A stretch of 64,000 nucleotides of DNA, from positions 87,902-151,901 of the forward strand of contig CAZPKH010000001.1 of the NCBI GenBank assembly GCA_964587165.1, written 5' to 3'. Of the stretch, positions 36,842 through 45,400 are shown one piece after another (position 1 is the first letter of the stretch; every line of letters starts with the position of its first letter). The stretch comes from CAZPKH01 sp964587165. Lineage in GTDB: Bacteria; Bacteroidota; Bacteroidia; Bacteroidales; Muribaculaceae. Position numbers and translations under genes: made by a program. The notes under the pieces are model-generated. The model was not told the origin of the DNA. It ran no database searches and saw only the letters and a list, made by a program, of their open reading frames with translations.

Positions 36842-38229
36842 TTCGCAAGCTCGGCTATCACAGCCTTAACCGAATCGGCCAGTGCGTCAGCCTTCTCCAT
36901 TGTCGCCGCCTCAGCATATATTCGTATGATGGGTTCGGTGTTTGATTTGCGGAGATGCACCCACGAGTCGGCAAAATCTATCTTCACACCGTCGATGTCG
37001 GTGATCTGCTCGCCGGCATAGCGGTCTTTCAAAGCAACAAGGAGCGCGTCGACATCAATATCGGGTGTGAGTTCTATTTTATGCTTGGCTATGCTGTAGG
37101 CGGGATACGTGCGCTTAAGCTCCGACACCTTTTTACCGCTCCGTGCAAGAAGGCTTAGAAAGAGAGCCACTCCCACGAGAGCATCGCGGCCGTAATGCGA
37201 AGCGGGGTAAATCACTCCGCCGTTACCCTCGCCGCCTATCACGGCACCGGTGCTTCGCATCAGCGTGGTGACATTGACCTCGCCGACAGCCGAAGCCTGA
37301 TAGCTGCACCCATGAGCGAGAGTGACATCCCGGAGCGCCCGGCTTGAGCTCAGGTTTGATACAGTAGCACCCGGAGTATGCTGAAGCACATAGTCGGCCA
37401 CAGCCACGAGAGTATACTCCTCGACAAACATCTCGCCTCCGTCCATCACTATTGCCAGACGATCTACGTCGGGGTCAACTACAAATCCTACATCGGCACC
37501 CGATTCACGCACAAGAGCAGAGATGTCGGTCAGATTTTCAGGTATTGGCTCGGGGGTATGCGCAAAGCGTCCGGTAGGATCGCAGTTGAGCTCAATTATA
37601 TTCTTGACACCCAACGCTCTGAGGAGTTGAGGAATCACCTTACCTCCTACGGAGTTAACAGCATCGACAGCCACAGTGAAATCTGCCTTAGCAATAGCGT
37701 CGCGATCGACAAGATCCAGTGCAAGCACTTTTTCGATATGCACCCTGTCGTAAGTATTATTGATATATTCGGTGCCGATAGAGTGTACGTCGGCAAAATC
37801 TATCTCGCCTGATTCCGCGATCTGAAGCACACGACGGCCCTGAGCATCGTCGAGAAACTCGCCGCGAGCATTTAGCAGCTTCAAAGCGTTCCACTGCACA
37901 GGGTTATGACTTGCAGTGATTATAATACCACCGGCAGCTCCTTCCGACACGACGGCAATCTCGGTAGTAGGCGTAGATGCCAACCCGATGTTCACCACAT
38001 CAAAGCCCATCGACATCAGAGCTCCAACAACGAGCCGCTCTACCATCGGGCCCGACAGACGCGCGTCGCGACCTACTACAATAAGACGCTTAGAGTCGGG
38101 AGTAAGTGTCGAAGAAATGTACTGTGCGTATGCAGATGCAAAGCGCACTACGTCGATAGCGGAAAGTCCGTCGCCGGGACGGCCGCCTATGGTGCCGCGT
38201 ATGCCGGATATAGATTTGATAAGTGCCAT
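36838..38229 (-). CDS. glmM: Phosphoglucosamine mutase
   Basis: 463 residues. Interconverts glucosamine-6-phosphate and glucosamine-1-phosphate, leading to UDP-GlcNAc. Seen: SGIRGTIGGRPG at the N-terminus, the phospho-Ser loop ITASHNPVQWN, the metal loop DPDVDRLAI, a sugar-binding GGEGNGGVIYP and a C-terminal phosphate-binding RKSNTEPIIRIY. A broader phosphomannomutase role is possible. It starts one base after the DUF4827 stop codon (once the assembly gap is collapsed) and overlaps the NlpC/P60 gene. Confidence 0.92.
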   Translation of the reverse strand: MALIKSISGIRGTIGGRPGDGLSAIDVVRFASAYAQYISSTLTPDSKRLIVVGRDARLSGPMVERLVVGALMSMGFDVVNIGLASTPTTEIAVVSEGAAGGIIITASHNPVQWNALKLLNARGEFLDDAQGRRVLQIAESGEIDFADVHSIGTEYINNTYDRVHIEKVLALDLVDRDAIAKADFTVAVDAVNSVGGKVIPQLLRALGVKNIIELNCDPTGRFAHTPEPIPENLTDISALVRESGADVGFVVDPDVDRLAIVMDGGEMFVEEYTLVAVADYVLQHTPGATVSNLSSSRALRDVTLAHGCSYQASAVGEVNVTTLMRSTGAVIGGEGNGGVIYPASHYGRDALVGVALFLSLLARSGKKVSELKRTYPAYSIAKHKIELTPDIDVDALLVALKDRYAGEQITDIDGVKIDFADSWVHLRKSNTEPIIRIYAEAATMEKADALADSVKAVIAELAK

Positions 38230-38231
38230 AT

Positions 38232-38286
38232 TAAATTTGTGAACGGTAGTAGCTTATGTTATAAACGTATGGTTGTACGGTGGAAA
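38232..38286. repeat. Left copy of a 55-base repeat flanking the N gap
   Basis: Identical to 38387-38441. It holds the true end of the DUF4827 gene, including the stop codon (TAA on the minus strand at 38231-38233). Confidence 0.9.
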
Positions 38287-38386
38287 NNNNNNNNNNNNNN
38301 NNNNNNNNNNNNNNNNNNNNNNNNNNNNNNNNNNNNNNNNNNNNNNNNNNNNNNNNNNNNNNNNNNNNNNNNNNNNNNNNNNNNNN
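38287..38386. other. Assembly gap (100 N)
   Basis: Exactly 100 undetermined bases flanked by identical 55-base ends. The number is the usual placeholder for a gap of unknown size; the flanks indicate two overlapping contig ends. Confidence 0.97.
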
Positions 38387-38441
38387 TAAATTTGTGAACG
38401 GTAGTAGCTTATGTTATAAACGTATGGTTGTACGGTGGAAA
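38387..38441. repeat. Right copy of the 55-base repeat flanking the N gap
   Basis: Identical to 38232-38286; lies within the 3' end of the DUF4827 coding sequence. Confidence 0.9.
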
Positions 38442-38955
38442 TATTGTCGGTCGGACCGTACTGAGATTTAATGATAAGATATACCTCGCAGTTGTAGCCA
38501 AGATAGTTCAGAGGCAGCTGTATGCCCGAACCCCATACTACCGACGACTGCAGCGAGAAGTTGTTGAAGCGGAATGAAGTGGGATTTACCTGATCAAGAT
38601 TCAAGGCATTCCCTGTCCAAATCATTTCGTTGACGGTGGTATAATTGGTCAGATTAGAGCACAGGAAGCGGAAATACACCAGATCGTCGTCCTGCGGACG
38701 ATCGTTGAGATCACCGGGATTTACCACTTTCATGTATATGTTTCCGTCCGGATCCATTTGGTAGTACGGAGCATTTTCACCATACTCAAACACGGAGTCG
38801 GCCGGTACGGCACCGATCACTCGCTGATCTACCAAAAAGCGGTTCACCGCTTTGTTTTCATCATTTATCAGATCGGCATACGAAGTGCTGTCGTTGCAAG
38901 CCGAGGCAACTGCGACAAGGAGAGCGGCTGCGAGAATGTTCAGTATCTTATTCAT
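38387..38955 (-). CDS. DUF4827 lipoprotein (interrupted by assembly gap)
   Basis: About 189 residues. Signal peptide with lipobox Cys at residue 20 (LLVAVASACNDS). The mature part starts with a short helical stretch (LINDENKAVNRFLVDQRVIG) and continues as beta-rich sequence ending YNISYYRSQI, a pattern like FKBP-type folds but without visible active-site residues. In the given sequence the reading frame runs into N; if the two 55-base flanks are merged, the frame closes with TAA right after the final Ile. The start overlaps the DHH gene by eight bases and the end is one base from glmM. Function unknown. Confidence 0.82.
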
Positions 38956-39973
38956 TATCAGGAAGATATTTATCGTATTGGGGAAGTATGTCGTATAAGA
39001 GTCTTAGTGCCTGGTCCAGAGAGCAATGCAATTCGCCACCGGCAGCGTTGAGATGTCCGCCTCCGCCGAGATGGTCTTTACAAATTTTGTTGACCGGAAA
39101 CTCACCTTTGGAACGCAGCGAGAATTTAATCTGATTTTCATCTTCGCGGACAAAAACCGAGTATATTATCTCTGGTACGCTCAGAGGCTTGTTGACCAAC
39201 CCTTCAGTATCGCCTTTTTGGTAGTTGAAACGCTTGAGCTCTCCGGCATCAAGCGAGATTACGGCACATCGATGGCTGCTAAACACTTGCATCTTTTCGG
39301 AAACTGCGTAAGCATTCAGGCGCAGGCTGTCGAGTGACATAGTGTTGATACCGAGAGTATAGATCCGGTCTTTGTCAATACCGAGTGACAACAGATCGGC
39401 AATAGCCGTATACAGACCCGGGCAATTTGAGTTGTACGAGAAATTGCCGGTATCGGTCATCATACCGGTATAAAGACAAGTAGCAGAATCGCCATTAAGG
39501 AAACCTCGCCATCCGGCAGCACATATCAGTGAATACAGGAGATAGCAAGTGGACGAGGAGTCGGGGTAGGAGAAAGTAAGCTGCGCGAAACTATCAGGGT
39601 GCAGATGATGATCAATAAGCACCTTAGGAGCTGCAGAGCCGAGCATCATCTCGGCAATGCGGTCAATACGGTCGGGCACATTGAAGTCGAGACATATCAC
39701 CAGATCAGCCGCATCAAAATGCACCTTGGCTTTCTGAGTCTGACGCGAAGCATGGATCACCTTCTCAGAGCCGGGAAGGAAATCAAGAGTCGACGTAGGC
39801 ACATCAGGGGTGATGACGGCAGGGCGTTTCCCCATGGCCTCAAGCAGATGCATGAGTCCCAAAGTCGATCCCATAGCATCACCGTCGGGCGACACATGAC
39901 ACACCAGCACAATTCGCTCGGCAGTTGATACAAGCTGCTGCAGGTGTAGTATATCGTGAGGATTAAAAACCAT
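38948..39973 (-). CDS. DHH-family phosphoesterase (NrnA-like nanoRNase/pAp phosphatase)
   Basis: 341 residues. Family members degrade short oligoribonucleotides and pAp, or cyclic dinucleotide breakdown products. Seen: HVSPDGDAMGST (metal ligands), LVICLDFN, the DHH triad in LIDHHLHPD, TDTGNFSYN, and the DHHA1 C-terminal GGGGHLNAAGG. It is the first gene of an operon with a clear promoter. Substrate range between NrnA and GdpP-like cannot be separated by sequence alone, but there is no PAS or GGDEF part, which favours NrnA. Confidence 0.9.
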   Translation of the reverse strand: MVFNPHDILHLQQLVSTAERIVLVCHVSPDGDAMGSTLGLMHLLEAMGKRPAVITPDVPTSTLDFLPGSEKVIHASRQTQKAKVHFDAADLVICLDFNVPDRIDRIAEMMLGSAAPKVLIDHHLHPDSFAQLTFSYPDSSSTCYLLYSLICAAGWRGFLNGDSATCLYTGMMTDTGNFSYNSNCPGLYTAIADLLSLGIDKDRIYTLGINTMSLDSLRLNAYAVSEKMQVFSSHRCAVISLDAGELKRFNYQKGDTEGLVNKPLSVPEIIYSVFVREDENQIKFSLRSKGEFPVNKICKDHLGGGGHLNAAGGELHCSLDQALRLLYDILPQYDKYLPDNE

Positions 39974-39978
39974 CTTTA

Positions 39979-40020
39979 TTATTAATTGCTACAGGGACAA
40001 TTATTAATTGCTATCGGGAC
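39979..40020. repeat. Two tandem 20-base repeats in the DHH gene leader
   Basis: Copy 1 at 39979-39998 and copy 2 at 40001-40020 share TTATTAATTGCT and GGGAC with two differences between. They lie in the 5' untranslated part of the DHH transcript, next to the start codon. Confidence 0.7.
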
Positions 40021-40057
40021 ACAAACGCGCAATGCATCCGTTGTCTCAATTCTGCTG

Positions 40058-40088
40058 CAAAAATACAAAAAATTAAGCGTACATACAA
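40058..40088 (-). promoter_or_regulatory. Promoter of the DHH-DUF4827-glmM-NlpC operon
   Basis: Minus-strand TTG, 20 bases, then TATTTTTG (40058-40065). The predicted leader is about 80 bases and contains the two 20-base repeats. Confidence 0.7.
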
Positions 40089-40101
40089 AAGCCTCAACAA
40101 G

Positions 40102-40395
40102 TCACATTATCGGACGAACTGCATAAGAAGCTGCATACGGACAGCACCCGGAGGGCACGGCATACTCCTGCACCCTGTGGGCATACTCAGAAAGCGACTC
40201 ATCAGCCCGTCGCAAGGGGATGGCGTATCCCGGGGCGGTGACGACAATAATCTCGCGAGTAAGGTAATGTGTCGACGGCATCTCCCCATCAACCGGTGTG
40301 ATGGCCGTCACGATGCCATCTGCATCAATATCAACGGCCGACAAACGATGAATATCGCTGCCGCAAACTACATATTGAGCCATATATCTGCTCAT
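40102..40395 (-). CDS. Conserved-looking small protein of unknown function
   Basis: 97 residues, cytoplasmic by appearance. I do not recognise a family. Features: an N-terminal VVCGSDIHRLSAVDIDADGIV and a segment HYLTREIIVVTAPG resembling a beta strand run, then a Cys pair (GCCPYA) near the C-terminus. The ATG overlaps the stop of the DUF4296 gene by four bases, which together with similar base composition supports a real gene at the end of the ileS-lspA cluster. Confidence 0.65.
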   Translation of the reverse strand: MSRYMAQYVVCGSDIHRLSAVDIDADGIVTAITPVDGEMPSTHYLTREIIVVTAPGYAIPLRRADESLSEYAHRVQEYAVPSGCCPYAASYAVRPIM

Positions 40396-41258
40396 TGCGC
40401 AATAGAATCAGCTACAGGAACAGTTTCAGGGCCGGGGAGCATATCTTCGCGACCTACAGCAGATGCTCGGGTGATACGCGGATGTACACGCACCAGAGAG
40501 ATTGAGTCGATATACATCTGCTCATTCTGCGCGGGCGAGTATCCGATAGCCACGGCCAACGCCCGAGGGTGACGCCCTTTTATGCCGGAGCGGGAATCTT
40601 CACCCTCCACATCTATAGATATGTCCGCCCATCCTTGCTGCGAAGTGGATCGCGAAACAACCTCTACAGTGCCGTCGTCGTATTCGGCCGTCATCGTCAT
40701 TGTGATAGGCGAGAGCGGATTAAGAGCCTTGAACGAGAGTGTGAACCTGTCGTTTGGCTCCCAATGATTGTCGGCATTGAGACGATATGATATATAATTG
40801 TTTGCTCCACGGGCATAGAAACGGCGCTGACGTGCAGTAGTCCAGACATCTACCGAGTCGCCCTCCACGGCCATAGAGGCCTGTGCCATTTCGCCGCCTT
40901 GTCGCGCCGATAGGGTGTTGGCTTCGAGCAGACGTTCGTCGAGTATCTCGATGACGCGTTCATAGACTTCAATATATTTCTCGATATTGCGCCCATACCA
41001 CATCATCGACGAGTCGACTTGCGCGGCGGTGACACCATGTCGCTCATATAACGACATGCGGAGCACCCTGCGCATCGAATCCGAAGAATAGTAACCCCTA
41101 TCCGTTTCGACGACTCCTTCGGCCTGATGCACGTCGGCAAGCAGCCGCGCCATCTTCTCCTGCGGAATGATACCGTCGGGGGTGGAGCTGCAAGCCGCCA
41201 TTAAGGCAGCAAGAATAAAGGTTAATATCGCCCTATTTATCGGATGCCGCAGTGTCAT
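40392..41258 (-). CDS. DUF4296 lipoprotein
   Basis: 288 residues from the ATG at 41258. Lipoprotein signal TFILAALMAACSS. The DUF4296 helical domain follows (IIPQEKMARLLADVHQAEGVVE to YEHVIEILDERL-like sequence, about residues 28-120), then a C-terminal beta-rich domain of about 150 residues that may bind ligand or envelope. The longer reading upstream overlaps lspA by almost 90 bases and lacks a signal near its start, so it is rejected. The chosen start still overlaps lspA by 26 bases, as often seen in this conserved pair. Function unknown. Confidence 0.82.
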   Translation of the reverse strand: MTLRHPINRAILTFILAALMAACSSTPDGIIPQEKMARLLADVHQAEGVVETDRGYYSSDSMRRVLRMSLYERHGVTAAQVDSSMMWYGRNIEKYIEVYERVIEILDERLLEANTLSARQGGEMAQASMAVEGDSVDVWTTARQRRFYARGANNYISYRLNADNHWEPNDRFTLSFKALNPLSPITMTMTAEYDDGTVEVVSRSTSQQGWADISIDVEGEDSRSGIKGRHPRALAVAIGYSPAQNEQMYIDSISLVRVHPRITRASAVGREDMLPGPETVPVADSIAQ

Positions 41259-41922
41259 TGTCGTGGGATGATTCAGAAGCAGGATCAGCCGGGGCAGCGG
41301 TAGATGAGCCGGCAAACACACCGGAATAAAATATCAGCAATGCAATGATTCCGACGGTGATAGATGCGTCGGCAAAATTGAATACCGGCTGAAAAAACAG
41401 GAAATGCTCACCCCCGACCCAGGGCATCCATTGAGGCCAATCGAAGGAGAAAAGCGGGAAATAGAACATATCCACCACCTTACCCATAAAAAGCGGAGCA
41501 TATCCTCCCTCCGGGGGCATAAACTCAGCCACCTGGCGGGGCATCGGATCGTTGAACAACTGTCCGTAAGCCACACAATCTATAATATTGCCCGCTGCGC
41601 CGGCAGCGATCAGAGCCCAGCACACCAGATACCCGCGCTTAATGGGCGTGGATGCGGTAGCGTCGCGACGACAGAGCCTGACAATATACCAAATTATCGC
41701 GGCGACAGCCAGTATACGGAATATCGTGAGAAATAGCTTGCTGCCCAGCTCCATACCGAAAGCCATGCCGTTGTTTTCTATGAAAAGCAGTCGGAACCAA
41801 TCGGTTATGACAACCTCTTCGCCAAGCCAAAATGAGGTTTTCACCCAAATTTTTATAGCTTGGTCGACTAAAATGACAGCGAATATCACTATGGCTGCGA
41901 GCCAGGATTTGGACAGTTTCAA
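41233..41922 (-). CDS. lspA: Lipoprotein signal peptidase
   Basis: 229 residues. Membrane aspartic protease that removes signal peptides from prolipoproteins. Four helices; catalytic Asp residues in GNIIDCVAYG and FNFADASITVG; conserved ENNGMAFGM in the first loop. It is longer than the E. coli enzyme because of an insertion between the two Asp motifs, usual in Bacteroidetes, and a polar C-terminal tail of about 25 residues (PADPASESSHDNDTAASDK). Many lipoproteins in this window are its likely substrates. Confidence 0.95.
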   Translation of the reverse strand: MKLSKSWLAAIVIFAVILVDQAIKIWVKTSFWLGEEVVITDWFRLLFIENNGMAFGMELGSKLFLTIFRILAVAAIIWYIVRLCRRDATASTPIKRGYLVCWALIAAGAAGNIIDCVAYGQLFNDPMPRQVAEFMPPEGGYAPLFMGKVVDMFYFPLFSFDWPQWMPWVGGEHFLFFQPVFNFADASITVGIIALLIFYSGVFAGSSTAAPADPASESSHDNDTAASDK

Positions 41923-41992
41923 AATATACTAATCGTTAGAGTGTGACCGCGTCGATAGCCCGAGCATATCGGCGTGGTACGGATTGAACAGT

Positions 41993-42388
41993 TTAGCGCC
42001 TCTTCTTTGTCTTGGCTTCGGCAGCTTTACCCGCCATACTTAGGGTGGCATGAGGCACAGCCATAAGCCGCTCCTTGGGGATAAGCTCACCGGTCTCGCG
42101 ACATATACCGTAAGTCTTATTCTCGATACGTATCAGCGCATTTTTGAGATTCTGAATGAATTTCTGCTGACGCTGAGCTAATTGTCCGGCCTCCTCTTTC
42201 GAGAGGGTTGTGGCGCCCTCCTCCAGCACCTTGAAAGTAGGACTGGTGTCGGCAACATCGTTGCCGTCGGTATTGGTGACATTGGCACGCAGCATGTCGT
42301 AGTCATGCTGTGCTTTTTCGAGCTTCTTAAGAATCAGCTCCTTGAACTCTTGAAGCTCCGCATCGGAATATCGTTTTTTTTCGGACAT
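41993..42388 (-). CDS. TraR/DksA-like protein with a degenerate zinc finger
   Basis: 131 residues: an N-terminal coiled coil (SDAELQEFKELILKKLEKAQ and onward) and a C-terminal DksA-type globular region, YGICRETGELIPKERLMAVP. Only one Cys remains where DksA has four, so zinc binding is unlikely. The basic tail ends KTKKRR. Family members bind the RNA polymerase secondary channel and, with ppGpp, change promoter choice. It sits between ileS and lspA, the standard order in Bacteroidetes. Confidence 0.85.
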   Translation of the reverse strand: MSEKKRYSDAELQEFKELILKKLEKAQHDYDMLRANVTNTDGNDVADTSPTFKVLEEGATTLSKEEAGQLAQRQQKFIQNLKNALIRIENKTYGICRETGELIPKERLMAVPHATLSMAGKAAEAKTKKRR

Positions 42389-42449
42389 GATAATAATGTT
42401 TTTTGGTACTTTGATATAAGGTATTGTATATATGTCGCGATATTAGGAT

Positions 42450-42492
42450 TGATGAGCGGCAAGCACCCCTGCAGGATGTTTACCGCTCATCA
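42450..42492 (-). terminator. Hairpin after ileS
   Basis: TGATGAGCGG pairs with CCGCTCATCA (10 pairs), extended by several further pairs, beginning eight bases after the ileS stop codon. No clear T run, so termination may be partial or the hairpin may protect the 3' end. Confidence 0.55.
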
Positions 42493-42499
42493 GCGTGTG

Positions 42500-45400
42500 T
42501 TATTGCAGTCTGGTCACTTTGACCGGAAGCGTTATCTCGTCGATTGAGAGAGTTTCGACATCGGCATCGTCGGGCGCAACTTCTCCTATCGTCAGCGTTT
42601 CGGCAAGCACAGGGCGGGCAATGAAATCGCTGAAATCGGTGATTGCCGCATCTGTAGCCTCATTATGGCCGAACACTACCGCTATTCTGTCGGTAATCTC
42701 AAAATCGCGCGCTTTGCGGATATTCTGCACGCGATTGATGATCTCGCGGGCAATACCCTCACGACGCAGAGGTTCGGTGACGTTGATGTCGAGAGCTATA
42801 GTGATCAGGCCGTCGTTTGCCACAAGCCAGCCGGGGATATCCTCGGATATGATCTCCACGTCGGCAAGCTCGATGGTCGCATCAGTGCCATCGGAGAGAG
42901 CCAGAGCGAGCATACCTTCGCGTTCGAGAGCCGAGATCTGAGCCTGTTCGAGAGCTGCTACGGCAGCTGCAACCGCCTTCATATGCTTGCCGAACTTCGG
43001 GCCAAGTTTCTTGAAGTCGGGTTTTACGCGCTTCACCAAAACGCCCGAATCGGCATCAACATACTTTATCTCCTTGACATTCACCTCACTGAGCACGATT
43101 GGCGCGATTGCCTCGATGTCGGCGCGCTGAGCTTCGTCGGCCACCGGTATCATAAGAGCCTGCAGCGGCTTGCGCACATTGATATTGACTTTGCGGCGCA
43201 GGGCCAACGTCATTGAGGTGATAGCCTGAGCCAAAGCCATGCGGCGTTCGAGCTCGGGATTGATCAGTGCGGTGTCGACTTTTGGGAAGTCAGCCAGATG
43301 AACGGACTGAGCACCATCGCCCGACACTGCCGTAAGGTCGCGATACAGACGGTCGGCATAGAACGGAGCTATAGGCGCCATAAGCTCGGCTACAGTACGC
43401 AAGCATGTGAAGAGAGTCCGGAATGCCGAAATCTTGTCGTCGGTCATCTCCTTACCCCAGAAGCGCGAGCGGTTCAGACGCACGTACCAGTTTGAAAGGT
43501 TTGAGTCGACAAACTCCATGATAGCGCGTGCTGCGCGTGTCGGCTCGTAATCGTCGAGAGCCGCCTGCACATCGGCGATAAGGGTATTGAGCACCGAAAT
43601 GATCCAGCGATCCATCTCCGGCGGATTGGCCGGCAGCGGCGCGGTATAGTCGATCTCGTCAAGGTTGGCATACAGGGCGAAGAACGAGTATACATTATGG
43701 AGAGTACCGAAGAATTTGCGTGCCACCTCCTCTACTCCGGCAGGGTTGTATTTCAGATTATCCCACGGTGCCGAGTTTGAGATCATATACCAACGCAGAG
43801 GGTCAGAGCCGTAGGTATCGATCGCCTCAAAGGGATTGACGGCGTTACCCAGACGTTTGGACATTTTGTTGCCGAACTTATCAAGCACCAGACCGTTAGA
43901 AATCACCGCCTTATAAGCTGTCGATCCGAAGATCATACTTGCTATGGCGTGAAGCGTAAAGAACCAGCCGCGGGTCTGATCGACCCCCTCGGCGATGAAG
44001 TCGGCCGGGAAAAGTTCTCCGGAGTCAAAAGCCTCCTTATTCTCAAAAGGATAGTGTATCTGGGCATACGGCATGGCACCCGAATCGAACCATACGTCGA
44101 TCAGGTCAGTCTCGCGGCGCATGGGGCGACCCGAGGGCGAGACAAGCACGATATCGTCGACATACGGCCGATGCAGATCGATGCGCTCGTAGTTGGCTTT
44201 GGAGTAGTCGCCGGGAACAAATCCCTGCTCGCGATAAGGATTCGATTTCATCACACCGGCGGCCACCGCGCGGTCTATCTCATTGAAGAGCATCTCAACA
44301 GAGTCTATACAGATCTCCTCGGTGCCGTCTTCAGTGCGCCAGATCGGAAGGGGAGTGCCCCAGTAGCGCGAGCGCGACAGATTCCAGTCCTGAAGGTTCT
44401 CAAGCCATTTGCCGAAGCGGCCTGTACCTGTAGAGGCCGGTTTCCATTTGATGGTATTGTTGAGCTCGATCATCTTGTCGCGGGCCGCTGTCGAACGTAT
44501 AAACCACGAGTCGAGAGGATAGTAAAGCACAGGCTTGTCGGTGCGCCAGCAGTGAGGATAGTTGTGCACATGCTTTTCGATCTTGAGAGCTTTGTGGTCT
44601 TGTTTGAGCTCAAGAGACAGGTATATGTTCAGATCCTCGTCGCGATCGGCTGCAGCTTTATCGAATTTATTGTCGACGGTATATTTCGGATCGTAGTCGT
44701 TCTTGACATACCGGCCCTGATACTTCGAGTAGAGCTCCACATCGACGCATCTGTCGATGAAAGCCTGGGCGCACTCGTCGAGCATATAATATTTACCGGT
44801 CAGATCGACCATCGGGCGAGTCTCCCCGGCCTTGTTTATCATAAATAGCGAGGGGATGCCTGCATCTTTGGCCACTTTAGCATCATCCGCACCAAAAGTG
44901 GGAGCGATATGCACGATGCCGGTACCGTCGTCGGTTGTCACATAGTCGCCGGGGATCACACGGAAAGCCTCGTCGGCCATTTCTACAAAGTTGTCGACAC
45001 CTACACTGAAGCATTTGTCGGGATGGGCAGCCGAATAGCTCTTGACATACTCGGCGGCGTTGTCGTCTACCTTGGCCGATGGTTTAACCCACGGCTGAAG
45101 CTGCTGATAGTGCATACCGACAAGATCAGCGCCGGTATACTCTTTTATCACACGGTAAGGCACGACCTTGTCGCCGGGCGTAAACGTATCGAGGTCAGCC
45201 TCGGCGCCTTCAGGCTTGAAGTAAGCGGAAAGACGCGACTTTGCAATGACGAGCGAAAGCTTGTCGCTGTTATAGGGGTTGTATGTGCGGATCAGCACAT
45301 ACTCGATACGCGGGCCTACGCAGAGAGCGGTGTTTGAGGGGAGGGTCCAGGGAGTAGTGGTCCAGGCTGCAAAGCATGCACGCCCCCAGCCGTCCATCTC

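Noticed and set aside
38232..38441. 55-base direct repeats as attachment sites of a mobile element
   Set aside because: They flank a run of exactly 100 N with no other sequence, which is the pattern of unmerged contig ends.
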